DNA from: JBBQFC01 sp038321615
GTDB lineage: Bacteria > Bacteroidota > Bacteroidia > Flavobacteriales_D > Cryomorphaceae
Direction of reading: 5' to 3'
Assembly: GCA_038321615.1 (NCBI GenBank)
Contig: JBBQFC010000066.1
Span: forward strand, 1 to 16,282
DNA: 16,282 bases
The notes beneath the pieces were generated by a model, which was given only the letters and a program-made list of their open reading frames with translations, was not told the origin of the DNA and searched no databases. Position numbers and translations under genes: made by a program. Below are positions 6,358 to 13,814 of this stretch, piece by piece (positions within the stretch are counted from its first letter, which is position 1; each line of letters starts with the position of its first letter).

Positions 6358-9300
6358 ATGAAGGGAGGAGCTCAATATCGTTTGGCGTACAAGTACATCT
6401 TAATAAGCTGTACAGTGCTTTTCGCAGGTATCGCGCATCTGTATGCTCAAAGCATTCAATTTGAATCGATTCCTACCACATTGGGACTTTCTCAAAACTT
6501 TGTAAATGACATTGCGGCAGATACTACAGGGTTTATCTGGATTGCCACTCCAAGTGGCTTAAACAGGTTTGATGGCTACGAATTCAAAACCTTCAAGAAT
6601 GAACCGCTCGATTCCCTATCTCTCGGGAGCAATCGAGTTTACCAAACGATCATTGATCGGGATGGTGCTCTCTGGGTTGCACATGAGAAGGGTTTGCAAG
6701 TTTATAATTCACAAAGCGGGGGCTTCATTCGAGTTCCATTAGACCCCAACGTTGCCGTGCGCCACCTGATATTGGATAAAGATTTGGGGGTTATAGCCTT
6801 AGACAGCGAGCTATTGATACATCAAATTAAGAGAATCCAGCACGATAAATTTGTCATCATCAGTCACCAAAGACCGATTAGTAAAGACAAAAATGATGTA
6901 ATTTATACCATCGCTCTCGACCGTCAAAACCGACTTTGGATAAATGCAAGAACCTACTTGGGATTGGTTGATCTTAATTCAAGCCAAGCGCAGATGAAAT
7001 ACGTCGATTGGCTAAGCTGGGAAGGAAATTCTCAAACTATTTTAAACCAATCAACTAGCGCAGTAAAGCGGTCTAATCAGCTGGGAGCTCCAGGATTGGT
7101 GCAAGGAAGGAACGGTCAAATTTTTGTTTATAACGAGAACGTCTTATCCGTGATTGACGGCGAAATCGTTAAGACCAATTTGATTGGTGAGCTCAGGAAT
7201 AGCCCACCTTCAAATTGGGTTTTCAACGGCTATCATGACGCATCAAATCTCCTTTGGCTTTATTCTAAATGGCCAAACTCAGCTTTTGTGCTTGACTTAG
7301 CTGAGCTGAAGATGGTCAATGGAAGTGAACGAATATTTGAAAAAATACAAGTAGGCATAAGCGCTATTATAGAGTCTCAAGATGGACTTATGTGGGCCAC
7401 AACAATTGGAAACGGAATTTACAAAGGAGTGCGGCACAATGAAATATTCAATAGTCCTCCTGTTTCTTCGAAAATTTTGACATCTAGCACCTATCCTATT
7501 TACAAAGATGAAGAAGGAAACGTTTGGCTCGGAACCGAAAACCAAATATTGGTCATTCCCAAAGGCTTCGACACGCCACAAGAAATAAATATTCCAAAAA
7601 ACTACTACGCCGATTCAGATTTAGGTGAGCGAAAATTAATTTTTTCTGTAAAGTTTATCAAAGGAGATGGCGAAGGAGGACTTTGGGTGGGAAATCACGA
7701 GGGATTGCATCATCTCAAAAAGAATGGGATTGAGATCAAAGAACACCGATTCTATAGCATCTACGGAGGAAGTAGAACAAATGGAAAAGATTCTCCACTT
7801 GGCGTGTACGACCTATTCATAGACGAATTTGACGCAATATGGCTGGCTACGGCAGGGGAGATCGGTAAATTCGATGCTGAAACAGGCTCATTTGAAGGCC
7901 ATTCTTTTGAAAGTGACTTCAAAATATACAACTATTACCGCATCTCAAATCGGATTCTTAAAACCAAAAAACAAACATTCTGGATCGGAACGATGCAGGG
8001 ATTGATTCAGTTCGATAGCGCCAACCGCACTTTTCAATTTCACAGAAATAATCCAAAGGATATTCATTCGCTTGCATCAAATGAGATTAAGACGATAGCT
8101 CACGACCCCAGTGATCCCGAAGTAATATGGATAGCAACCAACGGCAGAGGCCTCGATCGATTGAATACCAGAACAGGAGACTTTTTGCATTATACAGAAA
8201 AAGACGGCTTACCGGACGAAACGATTTATGGTATCTTAAACAACGGTAAAGAGGAGCTATGGCTTAGTACAAATAAAGGCCTATGCTCCTTTAATCTACA
8301 GAGCCACTATATACAGACTTATAGTGCCCTCGACGGACTACAAGACAACGAGTTCAATACGAGATCATTCTTTAAAGGGAAGGACAACGAGTTCATATTT
8401 GGCGGGATTTACGGCTTGAACCGGTTTTATCCCGATCAATTGTTTGAATCAAATTATCAGCCGATGACTTCCATTATCGGTGTGAAAGTCAACAATGAAT
8501 CAATCACCTATCATCCGCAATCAGAAATATTATCGCACGCCATTGAAGAAGCAACTGACATTTACATATCGCCTGATGTGAAAATGGTGTCTTTTACCGT
8601 ATCAGGTTTGGACCTAAGCGCTCCTGAAAATACAAATTACCAATACAAGCTTGAAAATTATGACGAAAATTGGAATACCATTGGCAAAGAACGTGTTATC
8701 ACATTCACCAATCTTCCCTACGGTGATTTCAAGTTAAGGATCAGGTCTTCCAATCGCTCTGGAAAATGGAGCGATAAAACGCGGGATATAACCATTCACA
8801 TGATTGCTCCATTGTGGCAAAGGTGGTGGGCATACACAGCCTATGCGGCGATTTTGATTCTTGTTATTATCAGTATTTTCAAATTTCAACTTAAACGAGA
8901 AAATAGCAAGCGAGAATCACAGCGTCTGCAAGAATTAGATACGCTTAAAACGAGACTGTTTACCAATATTACGCATGAATTCAGAACTCCGATTACGGTG
9001 ATCTCGGGTATGGCTGGCATGATACCCAATCAAGAACAATACACAGGAGCCATTCAAAAAAATGCTGATAACCTCTTGCAAATGGTAAATCAGATACTCG
9101 ATCTGGCAAAGCTGGAATCGAACAAGCTAGAGGTAAACTATATCAATGGAAACATTGTGGAATACATAAAGTACCTCACAGAATCGCTTCGCAGCAATGC
9201 CTTACAGCAAAACAAACACCTGAGCTTTCATTCATCCCATGATGTCATTGTAATGGATTATGATGAAATGAAGACGCGCCACATTATTTACAATTTGCTT

Positions 9301-10434
9301 TCCAATGCTTTGAAATTCACAAAAAGTGAAGACCGAATTGACGTTAGAATCACATTAAATGGTGTGACTGAAATTTGGGTTGAAGTAGAAGATTCAGGAA
9401 TCGGAATCGCAAAGGAGAAATTGCCATATATTTTCGATCGCTTTTACCAGGCCGATAATTCTTCGACCAAGGCAGCCCAGGGAACGGGCATTGGTCTTGC
9501 ATTGTGCCATGAACTGATAAGACTCTTAGGCGGCAGATTGCAAGTAAAGTCTGACATAGGCCTAGGAAGCACCTTTGGTTTTGCTCTACTTATAAAAAAT
9601 GTGAGTAGCCAGGGCTCATACACGGCCATTCCCGAGATTCTGGAACCGGAATTACCCTTTCAAAGGTCAAATGGCCTGGAAGCAACTTTCGATGAGAAAA
9701 AACCACTTTTACTTCTTGTAGAAGACAATTATGAAATCGCTCGCTTCATCGAATTGTTGCTAGAAGGCTCATATTCCATTGTCCATGCCGAAAATGGTCA
9801 ACGCGGGATAGAAGAGGCTATTTTAAGAATTCCTGATGTCATAATTAGTGATGTGATGATGCCCTTGAAAAATGGTTATGAAGTAACTGAAACGCTCAAA
9901 ACAGACATCCGCACCAGCCACATCCCCATCATATTGCTCACGGCGAAGGCTTCCCAGTCCGATCGGAATGAAGGACTAGAAAAAGGCGCGGACGCCTACC
10001 TCCATAAACCTTTTGACAAAGCTGAATTGCAAATAAGACTGAGGAAGCTCATCGAACTCAGGCGAAACCTTATCAGTAAGTTCAAAGGGCTCGAAGTTTC
10101 AGATGACTCTTTCCATGAACTGGAAAACCAATTCTTGCAACAAGTGAAGAATGCTGTGATTGAAAACATCAACAAGTCAGAATTTAAGATAGAGGATCTG
10201 GAAAATTCCATGAAGCTGAGCAAGATGCAACTTTACCGAAAGCTGAAAGCATTAACAGGAATGAGTCCAAGTATAGTGGTGAGAGACATTCGTCTGAATG
10301 AAGCTATAAAACTGATTCGAAAGGGTGAACTCAGTGTTTCGGAAGTGGCTTATGAGGTTGGATTTAGCGATCCCAGCTACTTCACTCGTGCCTTCAAAGA
10401 AAAATTCGGCACAGCTCCAAGCAAGTATAATTAA
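6358..10434 (+). CDS. Hybrid two-component system sensor/response regulator (HTCS)
   Basis: This 1358-residue inner-membrane regulator senses a periplasmic ligand and controls transcription from one polypeptide. A signal peptide (MKGGAQYRLAYKYILISC to HLYAQ) precedes about 650 residues of propeller repeats, recognisable by recurring GFIWIATPSGLNRFD-like blades. A Y_Y_Y domain (about 740-815) follows, then one membrane segment (about 824-846). The HisKA motif NITHEFRTPIT has His873. The ATPase has an N box (LLSNALKF, about 980), G1 DSGIGIA and G2 GTGIGLAL. The receiver has LLLVEDN, phospho-acceptor Asp1165 in ISDVMMP, and KPF. The C-terminus is an AraC-type DNA-binding domain (MQLYRKLKALTG, then VAYEVGFSDPSYFTRAFKEKFG). 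All key residues are present. An in-frame TTG at 6331 would add nine residues; the ATG gives a better signal peptide. HTCS genes usually sit beside their targets, here a secreted T9SS protein, and there is no SusC/SusD pair in view. Confidence 0.93.
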   Translation: MKGGAQYRLAYKYILISCTVLFAGIAHLYAQSIQFESIPTTLGLSQNFVNDIAADTTGFIWIATPSGLNRFDGYEFKTFKNEPLDSLSLGSNRVYQTIIDRDGALWVAHEKGLQVYNSQSGGFIRVPLDPNVAVRHLILDKDLGVIALDSELLIHQIKRIQHDKFVIISHQRPISKDKNDVIYTIALDRQNRLWINARTYLGLVDLNSSQAQMKYVDWLSWEGNSQTILNQSTSAVKRSNQLGAPGLVQGRNGQIFVYNENVLSVIDGEIVKTNLIGELRNSPPSNWVFNGYHDASNLLWLYSKWPNSAFVLDLAELKMVNGSERIFEKIQVGISAIIESQDGLMWATTIGNGIYKGVRHNEIFNSPPVSSKILTSSTYPIYKDEEGNVWLGTENQILVIPKGFDTPQEINIPKNYYADSDLGERKLIFSVKFIKGDGEGGLWVGNHEGLHHLKKNGIEIKEHRFYSIYGGSRTNGKDSPLGVYDLFIDEFDAIWLATAGEIGKFDAETGSFEGHSFESDFKIYNYYRISNRILKTKKQTFWIGTMQGLIQFDSANRTFQFHRNNPKDIHSLASNEIKTIAHDPSDPEVIWIATNGRGLDRLNTRTGDFLHYTEKDGLPDETIYGILNNGKEELWLSTNKGLCSFNLQSHYIQTYSALDGLQDNEFNTRSFFKGKDNEFIFGGIYGLNRFYPDQLFESNYQPMTSIIGVKVNNESITYHPQSEILSHAIEEATDIYISPDVKMVSFTVSGLDLSAPENTNYQYKLENYDENWNTIGKERVITFTNLPYGDFKLRIRSSNRSGKWSDKTRDITIHMIAPLWQRWWAYTAYAAILILVIISIFKFQLKRENSKRESQRLQELDTLKTRLFTNITHEFRTPITVISGMAGMIPNQEQYTGAIQKNADNLLQMVNQILDLAKLESNKLEVNYINGNIVEYIKYLTESLRSNALQQNKHLSFHSSHDVIVMDYDEMKTRHIIYNLLSNALKFTKSEDRIDVRITLNGVTEIWVEVEDSGIGIAKEKLPYIFDRFYQADNSSTKAAQGTGIGLALCHELIRLLGGRLQVKSDIGLGSTFGFALLIKNVSSQGSYTAIPEILEPELPFQRSNGLEATFDEKKPLLLLVEDNYEIARFIELLLEGSYSIVHAENGQRGIEEAILRIPDVIISDVMMPLKNGYEVTETLKTDIRTSHIPIILLTAKASQSDRNEGLEKGADAYLHKPFDKAELQIRLRKLIELRRNLISKFKGLEVSDDSFHELENQFLQQVKNAVIENINKSEFKIEDLENSMKLSKMQLYRKLKALTGMSPSIVVRDIRLNEAIKLIRKGELSVSEVAYEVGFSDPSYFTRAFKEKFGTAPSKYN

Positions 10435-10449
10435 CTGATTTTGTGTAAT

Positions 10450-10494
10450 TTGCATATTCATGCAATCTGAGTCCTAGACTTTGCAAGCTAAGTC
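10450..10494. promoter_or_regulatory. Inverted repeats upstream of the secreted PPC-like protein gene
   Basis: Two dyads lie between the regulator stop and the downstream promoter element: TTGCATATTCATGCAA (10450-10465, 6-bp arms) and GACTTTGCAAGCTAAGTC (10477-10494, 5-bp arms). TGCAA recurs in both (10461-10465, 10482-10486). They are not followed by T runs, so they are not obvious terminators. They are candidate binding sites for the adjacent AraC-type output domain, by inference only. Confidence 0.35.
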
Positions 10495-10518
10495 CAAGTC
10501 ATTGAAAAGACTCGACGA

Positions 10519-10526
10519 TACATTTG
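10519..10526 (+). promoter_or_regulatory. Candidate -7 promoter element TACATTTG
   Basis: TACATTTG fits the Bacteroidota TAnnTTTG consensus and lies 34 bp before the ATG at 10561. No matching TTTG was found 19 bp upstream, which would fit a promoter needing an activator. Confidence 0.45.
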
Positions 10527-10560
10527 CATCAAACCCGTATTTCACACAAAACTATTTCTC

Positions 10561-11814
10561 ATGATTCAAGACTTTACAAAACAGTTATGCATGCTTGCAG
10601 TCCTTGCCATTCCTTCAGCTTCGGCGGTGATGGCTCAAGGGCCTACCAACAATTCGATTAATTTTGAAATTAGACCTTACATTGTCACTTACGATGGCTT
10701 CAGCGATGTGAGTAGTGATGGAGAGGTAGTAGCCAAAATTCGAACTACAAATCCAGATGGTGGGTGGTATGATTATATCTGCTATCAATATCCTTGTGTT
10801 TCAACGCCCTGCACTTGGGTGAACGAAAACCCCGATGCTTTCCTACAGTACGCCACCAATCAACCATGGGATCATACGTTTGATTTGCAATTTGAAGGTA
10901 TGGAAGATGACGATGTTGATCCGTGCAACTATAATCCGGCTGAAGATGATGACTACTTCCTCAGTTATGCCACCTGGACCTGGGATGGCGGTTTTACGAC
11001 CTCCATCTCTCAAAATGCCCTTCGTTGGCCATCAACATGGTATAACAATGATAACGATGATACGAATGGGTTCATACTTCCAAATTCCGACATTTGGGAT
11101 TTGAGCCTACACACGGCATGGAGGTATACAAATGGAGATAACTGCGCCAACCCTCTCACATTCGGAACCTTAAACTTTAACTCAAATTACGGTCATTTTA
11201 ACTCCACTTCCCGATTAATTGAAGGAACTTATGGTGGACTCACACCTTTGATTTATACGAACACAGCCAATAATGCAAGTGCAGATGTTTACTATTCATT
11301 TGTCCTTACAGAGCCTGCAGAGATCAGCATCTCAACGGTTAATGCGTTTACTGCATGGGATACCTTCTTAAGACTTTTCAATGCCAATTGCACCGAAGCT
11401 ATTGCGCTCAACGACGATAGTGAAGGAACGCAGCAATCGACCATTGTTGTGGCGCTAGATCCGGGTGAGTATAAAATCCAAGTCGAAGGTTTTAATGCAC
11501 AGCAAGGAAACTTTTTGCTCGAAATAGAAGTTGGTCCTTCTACTTTGAGCCTTAACCCAGCCAAGGATGAAATGCCTCTTTCCGTGTATCCCAATCCAAC
11601 TTCTGATTTCTTAAATATCAACATCACTCAGGAATGGGGTTCTGATGTGATCCTATCAATGTTCGATCTTTCGGGAAGAAAGGTTTATCAGCAACGTGAA
11701 AATGGTCAAGAGGTAATTCGTTTTTCTACAGGCGATTTTGCGCCCGGGGTTTACAGCATTTTAGTCGAAGGAAACAATCGAATTGGTCAATCTAAGGTGG
11801 TGATTCAAAAATAG
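10561..11814 (+). CDS. Secreted protein with PPC-like domain and T9SS sorting domain
   Basis: This 417-residue protein has a signal peptide ending near residue 26 (AVMAQ). Residues about 27-190 are unrecognised: acidic (EDDDVDPCNYNPAEDDD), rich in Trp and Tyr (DGGWYDYICYQYPC, TWTWDGG) and with a few cysteines that could form disulfides. Residues about 194-322 resemble a bacterial pre-peptidase C-terminal (PPC) beta-sandwich: DNCANPLTFG, ADVYYSFVL, AWDTFLRLFNANC, then LDPGEYKIQVEG. Residues about 340-417 are a type IX sorting domain (LSVYPNPTSDFLNI, MFDLSGRKVYQ, FAPGVYSILV). The product is therefore expected to cross the outer membrane via T9SS. No protease or glycosidase catalytic domain is evident, so binding or structural roles are possible. 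It follows the HTCS by 126 bp with its own promoter-like element and could be a target of that regulator. Confidence 0.85.
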   Translation: MIQDFTKQLCMLAVLAIPSASAVMAQGPTNNSINFEIRPYIVTYDGFSDVSSDGEVVAKIRTTNPDGGWYDYICYQYPCVSTPCTWVNENPDAFLQYATNQPWDHTFDLQFEGMEDDDVDPCNYNPAEDDDYFLSYATWTWDGGFTTSISQNALRWPSTWYNNDNDDTNGFILPNSDIWDLSLHTAWRYTNGDNCANPLTFGTLNFNSNYGHFNSTSRLIEGTYGGLTPLIYTNTANNASADVYYSFVLTEPAEISISTVNAFTAWDTFLRLFNANCTEAIALNDDSEGTQQSTIVVALDPGEYKIQVEGFNAQQGNFLLEIEVGPSTLSLNPAKDEMPLSVYPNPTSDFLNINITQEWGSDVILSMFDLSGRKVYQQRENGQEVIRFSTGDFAPGVYSILVEGNNRIGQSKVVIQK

Positions 11815-11901
11815 GGTTACCGCTTCCATGCTTGTTTTGTCGATCGAAACGGATCCTATAGATTCTTAACCAATTATCAATTCGAACAACCGCTTTTAAT
11901 G

Positions 11902-11934
11902 CAATTGCCCCGACTTCGGGGCAATTGTGTTTTA
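11902..11934 (+). terminator. Rho-independent terminator
   Basis: CAATTGCCCCGA (11902-11913) and TCGGGGCAATTG (11916-11927) form a 12-bp GC-centred stem around CT, in practice a small tetraloop. It is followed by TGTGTTTT. It ends the transcript of the secreted PPC-like protein gene. Confidence 0.85.
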
Positions 11935-12099
11935 TAAGTCAACTCTTAACGGAAGGTTCAATAGCAGTTGTAGAAGACTTTTTTTTCGAGACTTGCTATG
12001 GCTAAACTGTGGGTTTATGCCTTCTTCAGTCGCTTTTGAGATGATAGAATCGTCAAATGCGCCGGACCAACCCACATCCTGAAATTTTTCAGCCAGCAT

Positions 12100-12370
12100 C
12101 TATTTTTCCCAGTCATCGGGTAGGAGCTGATAGTGTGTTTTGTGATTATGGGATTGGATTCTGCCCACTGCATCTGTGCGCCATTCCAATTCCTGTACTC
12201 CATTCTTCTTGCAGGTAGCCATGAAGGAATGCGTGGCAGCTGTCGTCTAGCCGGCTTCGTGAGACCCTTCAAAAAGGTAATTTTTCCCTTCTATTGGCAT
12301 GGGTCTGCGTTTCTGTCTGCCCAAATGGAATTCTCTCAATTTTAATGATTGCCATGGAGTCGATTCTGCA
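12100..12370 (-). pseudogene. IS66-family transposase C-terminal remnant
   Basis: Read on the minus strand, 12303 to 12102 gives RPMPIEGKNYLFEGSHEAG, an in-frame stop (12247-12249), then SFMATCKKNGV and VGRIQSHN...LLPDDWEK before a stop at 12100-12102. This follows the C-terminal block of IS66 transposases (IRPLAIGRKNYLFAGSHEA, then TCK and a terminal LLPxxW). In another frame just upstream, RIDSMAI and IERIP recall the preceding IDNN...EN.IRP block, so at least one frameshift or small insertion separates them. Only about 90 codons of the roughly 500-residue family length remain and no accessory IS66 orfs are seen. It lies immediately downstream of the interrupted CHAP gene. The match is from recognised motif order, not an alignment. 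Confidence 0.7.
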
Positions 12371-12378
12371 ATCGGCAT

Positions 12379-12492
12379 TTATGGTTCCTTTCTCAACCAT
12401 CCTAATACCGGGTCATGGTCGATTTTCCATTTTCCTTGTTCGTTCGAGAGTCTATAGGTTGCTCTGGAATGTCCGGATGGCCCCGGGTTTTG
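12379..12492 (-). pseudogene. Severed 3' end of the CHAP gene beyond an in-frame amber codon
   Basis: Directly after the TAG at 12493-12495 the same frame continues for 37 codons to a TAA at 12379-12381. It encodes QNPGPSGHSRATYRL, then NEQGKWKIDHDPVLGWLRKEP. This is the expected C-terminal strand region of the same CHAP family (a QQNPGP motif, a GKWKI segment and a WLRK ending). One change, CAG to TAG, would explain the interruption; no frameshift is involved. Confidence 0.75.
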
Positions 12493-12975
12493 CTAAATGA
12501 TTTCTATTTCCGTATCGGTGACTTCAGAAATAATAGCAACATGTCCGTAGGTATTAAAAATCGTCCCGTCAAAAATCACTAGGTCGTCAACGTTTGGTTT
12601 GGTGCTACTGAGATTGCTGTATTGAGTTAAATCTCTTTGTTTGTTTATATGTCCATCTTTCAGGGACTTGTCAAAGAAGTCTTTTGCGTTTCCGTAACTG
12701 TTGGGCATTTTATGGTTTAAATGCTCGTAGTAATAGCGTTTAACAAATTCTGCACACTGATATTTTAATCCTAAATTATAGCCGTAATCTGTTGTATTTC
12801 TATGATTTACGTTGCCAACGCTACCACTGTAATAGACATAAACTCCGTTCAAGTCATCCATTTCTTGTCCGACTTCGACGTCCGAGTTAAAGCTGAACTT
12901 CTTAAATGTCCAAACTCCTGCAAAACCAAAAATCATCAGTGCGATGATTAAATAGGTCCACCGTTTTAGGTTCAA
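12493..12975 (-). CDS. CHAP-domain (cysteine amidohydrolase/peptidase) protein, truncated by a stop codon
   Basis: The 160-residue product has an N-terminal membrane anchor (LKRWTYLIIALMIFGFAGVW) and then a CHAP domain expected outside the cytoplasm. The catalytic Cys74 lies in LKYQCAEFVKRYYYEHLNHKMP and the His145 in NTYGHVAIIS. CHAP enzymes usually cleave peptidoglycan amide bonds or, in some cases, glutathionylspermidine. PNVDDLVIFDG between them is also typical. The frame stops at EIEII, where relatives continue with QQNPG; the remaining 37 codons are intact after the TAG. The truncated protein keeps Cys and His but would lack the last beta strands and probably misfolds. Start: only a TTG (12975) gives the full membrane segment, with the next ATG inside it, so the 5' end may also be damaged. 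The gene is AT-rich and lies downstream of the toxin-antitoxin pair. Confidence 0.75.
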   Translation of the reverse strand: MNLKRWTYLIIALMIFGFAGVWTFKKFSFNSDVEVGQEMDDLNGVYVYYSGSVGNVNHRNTTDYGYNLGLKYQCAEFVKRYYYEHLNHKMPNSYGNAKDFFDKSLKDGHINKQRDLTQYSNLSSTKPNVDDLVIFDGTIFNTYGHVAIISEVTDTEIEII

Positions 12976-13051
12976 TTTCTCTGTCTTTTAGGTTTCTTTT
13001 TTAGCTCTTGCAAAATGCTAATTGCATGGTGAGTATCCCGACGGGTTTGAA

Positions 13052-13378
13052 CTAAACAGAGCGTTGTGGTGCGGTGCTTTTTAGAGTTGACATTGGATTT
13101 ACTTGAATTTGCCCACCGATTGCTTTTAGAACTTTCATAATGGTTGCAAATTGGGGTTTCGCTCCATCAGATAAGGCTTTGTACAAACTCGGTCTGCTCA
13201 AACCGGTTTCTTCTGCAATTTTTGTCATTCCGATAGCTTTGGCAATATGTCCGATTGCATTAATCACATCGGCATTATCCCCGTCTTCCAAAACAGTGTT
13301 GAGATACGCTGCAATCATCTCTTTGCTGTCCAAATAATCCGCTACATCAAATTTTGAAGTTTCCATTTTTCTACTCAT
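13052..13378 (-). CDS. HigA-type antitoxin (addiction module antidote, HI1420-like)
   Basis: This 108-residue protein belongs to the helix-turn-helix antidote family typified by HI1420. The N-terminal part (METSKFDVADYLDSKEMIAAYLNTVLEDGD) is the characteristic opening, and the HTH lies at about residues 51-71 (MTKIAEETGLSRPSLYKALS), followed by FATIMKVLKAIGG. It should bind and neutralise the toxin encoded just upstream and repress the shared promoter. The ATG overlaps the last 8 bp of the toxin gene, giving translational coupling; an alternative start is the ATG at 13366, four codons in, where the family motif begins. The order toxin first, antitoxin second is normal for this family. Confidence 0.88.
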   Translation of the reverse strand: MSRKMETSKFDVADYLDSKEMIAAYLNTVLEDGDNADVINAIGHIAKAIGMTKIAEETGLSRPSLYKALSDGAKPQFATIMKVLKAIGGQIQVNPMSTLKSTAPQRSV

Positions 13379-13676
13379 TTAATTTTTTCCAAATTTCTTT
13401 CGCTTTAGCAATATCTTTTCGTTGGGTCGATTTGTTTCCGCCAATCAATAAGATAATCACCTTTCCGTCTTTTTCTCTGCAATAGACTCGATAGCCTTTC
13501 GCAAAGTTCACGCGTAACTCACTAATTCCATCGCCAACTGGTTTGCTGTCGCCAAAATGGCCATCTTTCTCTATTTTCTGAATTCTAAAGATGATGTTCG
13601 CCTTGGCCTGCAAGTCTTTCAACTTTCTTAACCATTTATCAAACTCAAGAGTTTTCTCAATAAAGAAGATGAACAC
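13371..13676 (-). CDS. RelE/ParE-superfamily toxin (HigB-type, HI1419-like)
   Basis: This 101-residue protein matches the short RelE/ParE-fold toxins paired with HI1420-like antidotes. Landmarks are EFDKWLRKLKD near the start, the basic RIQKIEKDGHFGDSKPV segment, ISELRVNFAKGYRVYC and the C-terminal IILLIGGNKSTQRKDIAKAKEIW. Relatives act as ribosome-dependent mRNA endonucleases in the HigB branch; whether this one cleaves mRNA is inferred. The start used is a GTG (13676); no ATG fits. A palindromic operator and a TAnnTTTG element lie immediately upstream. The frame is intact, so the module is probably functional, unlike its decayed neighbours. Confidence 0.88.
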   Translation of the reverse strand: MFIFFIEKTLEFDKWLRKLKDLQAKANIIFRIQKIEKDGHFGDSKPVGDGISELRVNFAKGYRVYCREKDGKVIILLIGGNKSTQRKDIAKAKEIWKKLNE

Positions 13677-13677
13677 T

Positions 13678-13700
13678 GTATCTACTTAGATACAAAAGTA
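13678..13700 (-). promoter_or_regulatory. Toxin-antitoxin promoter with overlapping palindromic operator
   Basis: GTATCTACTTAGATAC (13678-13693) has perfect 7-bp arms around a 2-bp centre. It directly abuts TACTTTTG, the -7 element read on the minus strand (13700-13693), sharing one base with it. Transcription would start inside the palindrome, 5-15 bp before the toxin GTG. This is the layout expected for autorepression by the HTH antitoxin. A second dyad, CTCAAGAGTTGAG (13711-13723), lies just upstream. Confidence 0.6.
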
Positions 13701-13814
13701 CATAACTTTTCTCAAGAGTTGAGATTCACAGCATTCACTCTGTTCCCAGCACGGCAGTATTACCATCTCGAAATTTCCACATCCCCATTCGCATCCGCTT
13801 TCTATCTTCGCGCC

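Noticed and set aside
10450..10465. Terminator for the hybrid regulator
   Set aside because: The hairpin is AT-rich, only 6 bp, and no T run follows.
12015..12272. 85-codon minus-strand open frame as a gene
   Set aside because: The frame carrying IS66 motifs is a different one; this is a shadow in the remnant.
12133..12500. Plus-strand open frames in the same patch
   Set aside because: They are antisense to the IS66 remnant and the CHAP tail and lack protein-like composition.
13719..13814. Extending the substrate-binding protein to the TTG at 13719
   Set aside because: It would put 32 residues before a textbook lipoprotein signal; the ATG at 13815 is better.
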